A DNA stretch of 64,000 nucleotides, taken from NCBI RefSeq assembly GCF_035013165.1, contig NZ_JAYGJQ010000003.1:1-64000 (forward strand), given 5' to 3'. A program made the translations under genes and the position numbers. Positions 63,088-64,000 of the stretch are shown piece by piece. The stretch comes from Bacteriovorax sp. PP10. Lineage in GTDB: Bacteria; Bdellovibrionota; Bacteriovoracia; Bacteriovoracales; Bacteriovoracaceae. Every line of letters starts with the position of its first letter. Position 1 is the stretch's first letter. The notes beneath the pieces are model-generated. The model searched no databases. It was not told where the DNA came from and worked only from the letters and a program-made list of their open reading frames with translations.

Positions 63088-63190
63088 AATTTTTTAATCA
63101 CTGTTGATGTACAATTTTTTTTAAGCTTAATTTATACCTTTTAAACTGTAGAAATATAAATTAATATCACTGATTAATTCAGGATTTTTT

Positions 63191-63853
63191 ATGCCAAGAA
63201 TTCTTATCGTTGATGACAGCAAAAACCAATTAACTTATCTGGAAGGGATCCTTATGTCTGATTTTGACGTAAGCCTTGCAAGTAATGTGTTAAAGGCCCT
63301 AAAGTTCATTGAAACGATAAAGATTGATTTATTGATTTTAGATATTCATATGCCAGTCATTAGTGGAATTGATTTTCTAAGACAGTCCAAAGAGGTAGGA
63401 AGAGTCCTTCCAAAAACGATTATCTTTAGCGCTGATAATGATCTCAATACCAGAATTTCATCTTTGGAGTTAGGTGTTGTTGATTTTCTCAATACTCAAA
63501 TGACTTCGAAAGAGATTTTTTTGCGTGTAAGAAACCAAGTGCAACATATTCAGGACAATATTATTTCTTATAAAAATATAAAAATGAATACCTCGACGAT
63601 GGACATTTTTATAGCTGATAAGAAAGTTGATTTTACTCTTATCGAGTTTAAAATTTTTAGAGTTTTAATGGATTCGCCGGACGCATTGATTGAGCGAGAA
63701 GTCTTGATTGAAAAAGTCTGGGGCAATGATATTGTCGTTTTAAATAAAACATTAACCACTCATCTTGCGAATCTAAGGCCAAAAATTCTTTTTGGAGGAA
63801 TTGATATAAAATCAGTTAAAAACGAAGGGGTTATGCTCAAGACGATTGAGTAG
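63191..63853 (+). CDS. OmpR-family response regulator lacking the conserved lysine
   Basis: 220 residues. Receiver with acidic pair D8/D9 and phospho-acceptor D51 (LILDIHMP), then an OmpR-type winged-helix DNA-binding domain (about 125-220: DFTLIEFKIFRVLM, LIEREVLIEKVWG, LNKTLTTHLANLRPK). At the position of the usual Lys-Pro pair the chain reads VVDFLNTQMTSK, so the switch lysine near residue 104 appears to be missing. AGGA six bases before the ATG. Likely regulated by the kinase encoded divergently. Confidence 0.9.
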   Translation: MPRILIVDDSKNQLTYLEGILMSDFDVSLASNVLKALKFIETIKIDLLILDIHMPVISGIDFLRQSKEVGRVLPKTIIFSADNDLNTRISSLELGVVDFLNTQMTSKEIFLRVRNQVQHIQDNIISYKNIKMNTSTMDIFIADKKVDFTLIEFKIFRVLMDSPDALIEREVLIEKVWGNDIVVLNKTLTTHLANLRPKILFGGIDIKSVKNEGVMLKTIE

Positions 63854-63859
63854 ATCTTT

Positions 63860-64000
63860 TTATTTCGCTAAAATTATTTCTGCAGTTTTAATTAAAACAT
63901 CTACCGATTCATCAATTGAAAGACTGTTATCTTTAGATTGAATGATGGCAATTTTCTCAGCAACAAGAACAGTGATTGATCCCGTTTGATTGTATTCTTG
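63860..64000 (-). CDS. Partial C-terminal end of a leftward gene, unknown
   Basis: The minus-strand reading from 64000 is open for 46 codons and stops at 63860 (TAA). It shows coding composition: strands such as SITVLVAEKIAIIQS, then DESVDVLIKTAEIILAK. The start lies beyond the window. It is convergent with the response regulator gene, six bases apart. Function cannot be told. Confidence 0.5.
   Translation of the reverse strand, partial: QEYNQTGSITVLVAEKIAIIQSKDNSLSIDESVDVLIKTAEIILAK

Noticed and set aside
1-64000. tRNA, rRNA, CRISPR repeats, insertion sequences and integrase genes.
   Set aside because: None seen on reading both strands; all long stretches are explained by protein genes.

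Overview
The window is a dense, AT-rich chromosomal segment of a Gram-negative bacterium. It carries many exported proteins with Sec signal peptides, outer-membrane barrel candidates and lipoproteins, dUTPase and polynucleotide phosphorylase, an RpoH sigma factor, a PrkA/YeaH/SpoVR stress operon, a CheX-type chemotaxis domain and a TIGR02147-family gene. Together these suggest a delta-proteobacterium-like predator of the Bdellovibrionota (Bacteriovorax, Peredibacter or Halobacteriovorax type). That placement is inference from gene content; there is no rRNA in the window. No tRNA, rRNA, CRISPR array, insertion sequence or prophage was seen. About 50 protein genes fill nearly all of the sequence, and several use GTG or TTG starts.

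Layout. 1-8.5 kb: an AT-rich exported protein, then a leftward group of M23 peptidase, secA, a YbjQ-like acidic protein and glpD, with a PP2C phosphatase upstream. 8.7-13.4 kb: the rightward prkA-yeaH-spoVR operon, divergent from the phosphatase. 13.4-16.6 kb: two divergent exported proteins of unknown function sharing a 41-base gap that holds a sigma-28-like promoter. 16.6-22.9 kb: rpoH, rpsO, pnp, dut, a polyhydroxyalkanoate-system-like protein, a ferredoxin and a PldB-like lipase. 23.5-34.3 kb: an App1-like phosphatase, a complete dipeptide ABC transporter (dppABCDF), a sensor kinase and a phosphonate-type ABC transporter (phnDCE). 34.4-48.0 kb: accessory genes of mostly unknown function, including a CheX protein with a degenerate receiver, a TPMT-like methyltransferase, an Ntn hydrolase, a second App1-like phosphatase, MgtC, a three-gene operon ending in a coiled-coil/alpha-crystallin protein, a barrel followed by a duplicated-module zinc-ribbon protein, and a membrane-anchored protein behind a good sigma-28-like promoter. 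48.0-55.4 kb: guanosine kinase (gsk) and the pyrimidine operon pyrB-carAB-pyrF, in which the two carbamoyl-phosphate synthase subunits are fused into one 1474-residue chain. 55.5-64 kb: a PD-(D/E)XK-like nuclease candidate with a GmhB-like phosphatase and a START-like protein, a large secreted HExxH + DUF4105 protein behind a sigma-54-like promoter, a TIGR02147 gene with a small exported partner, and a divergent histidine kinase/response regulator pair.

How it fits together. Core genes (secA, rpsO, pnp, dut, glpD, pyr, gsk, rpoH) are interleaved with envelope and regulatory genes. The most promising uncharacterised parts are the coiled-coil/alpha-crystallin operon (41.2-42.9 kb), the sigma-54-controlled HELTH/DUF4105 protein (57.6-59.8 kb), the sigma-28-like promoters placed almost on the start codons of unknown envelope genes (14.9 and 45.8 kb), and the single-chain CarAB. 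All family assignments come from reading translated sequence by eye; no database search was run.
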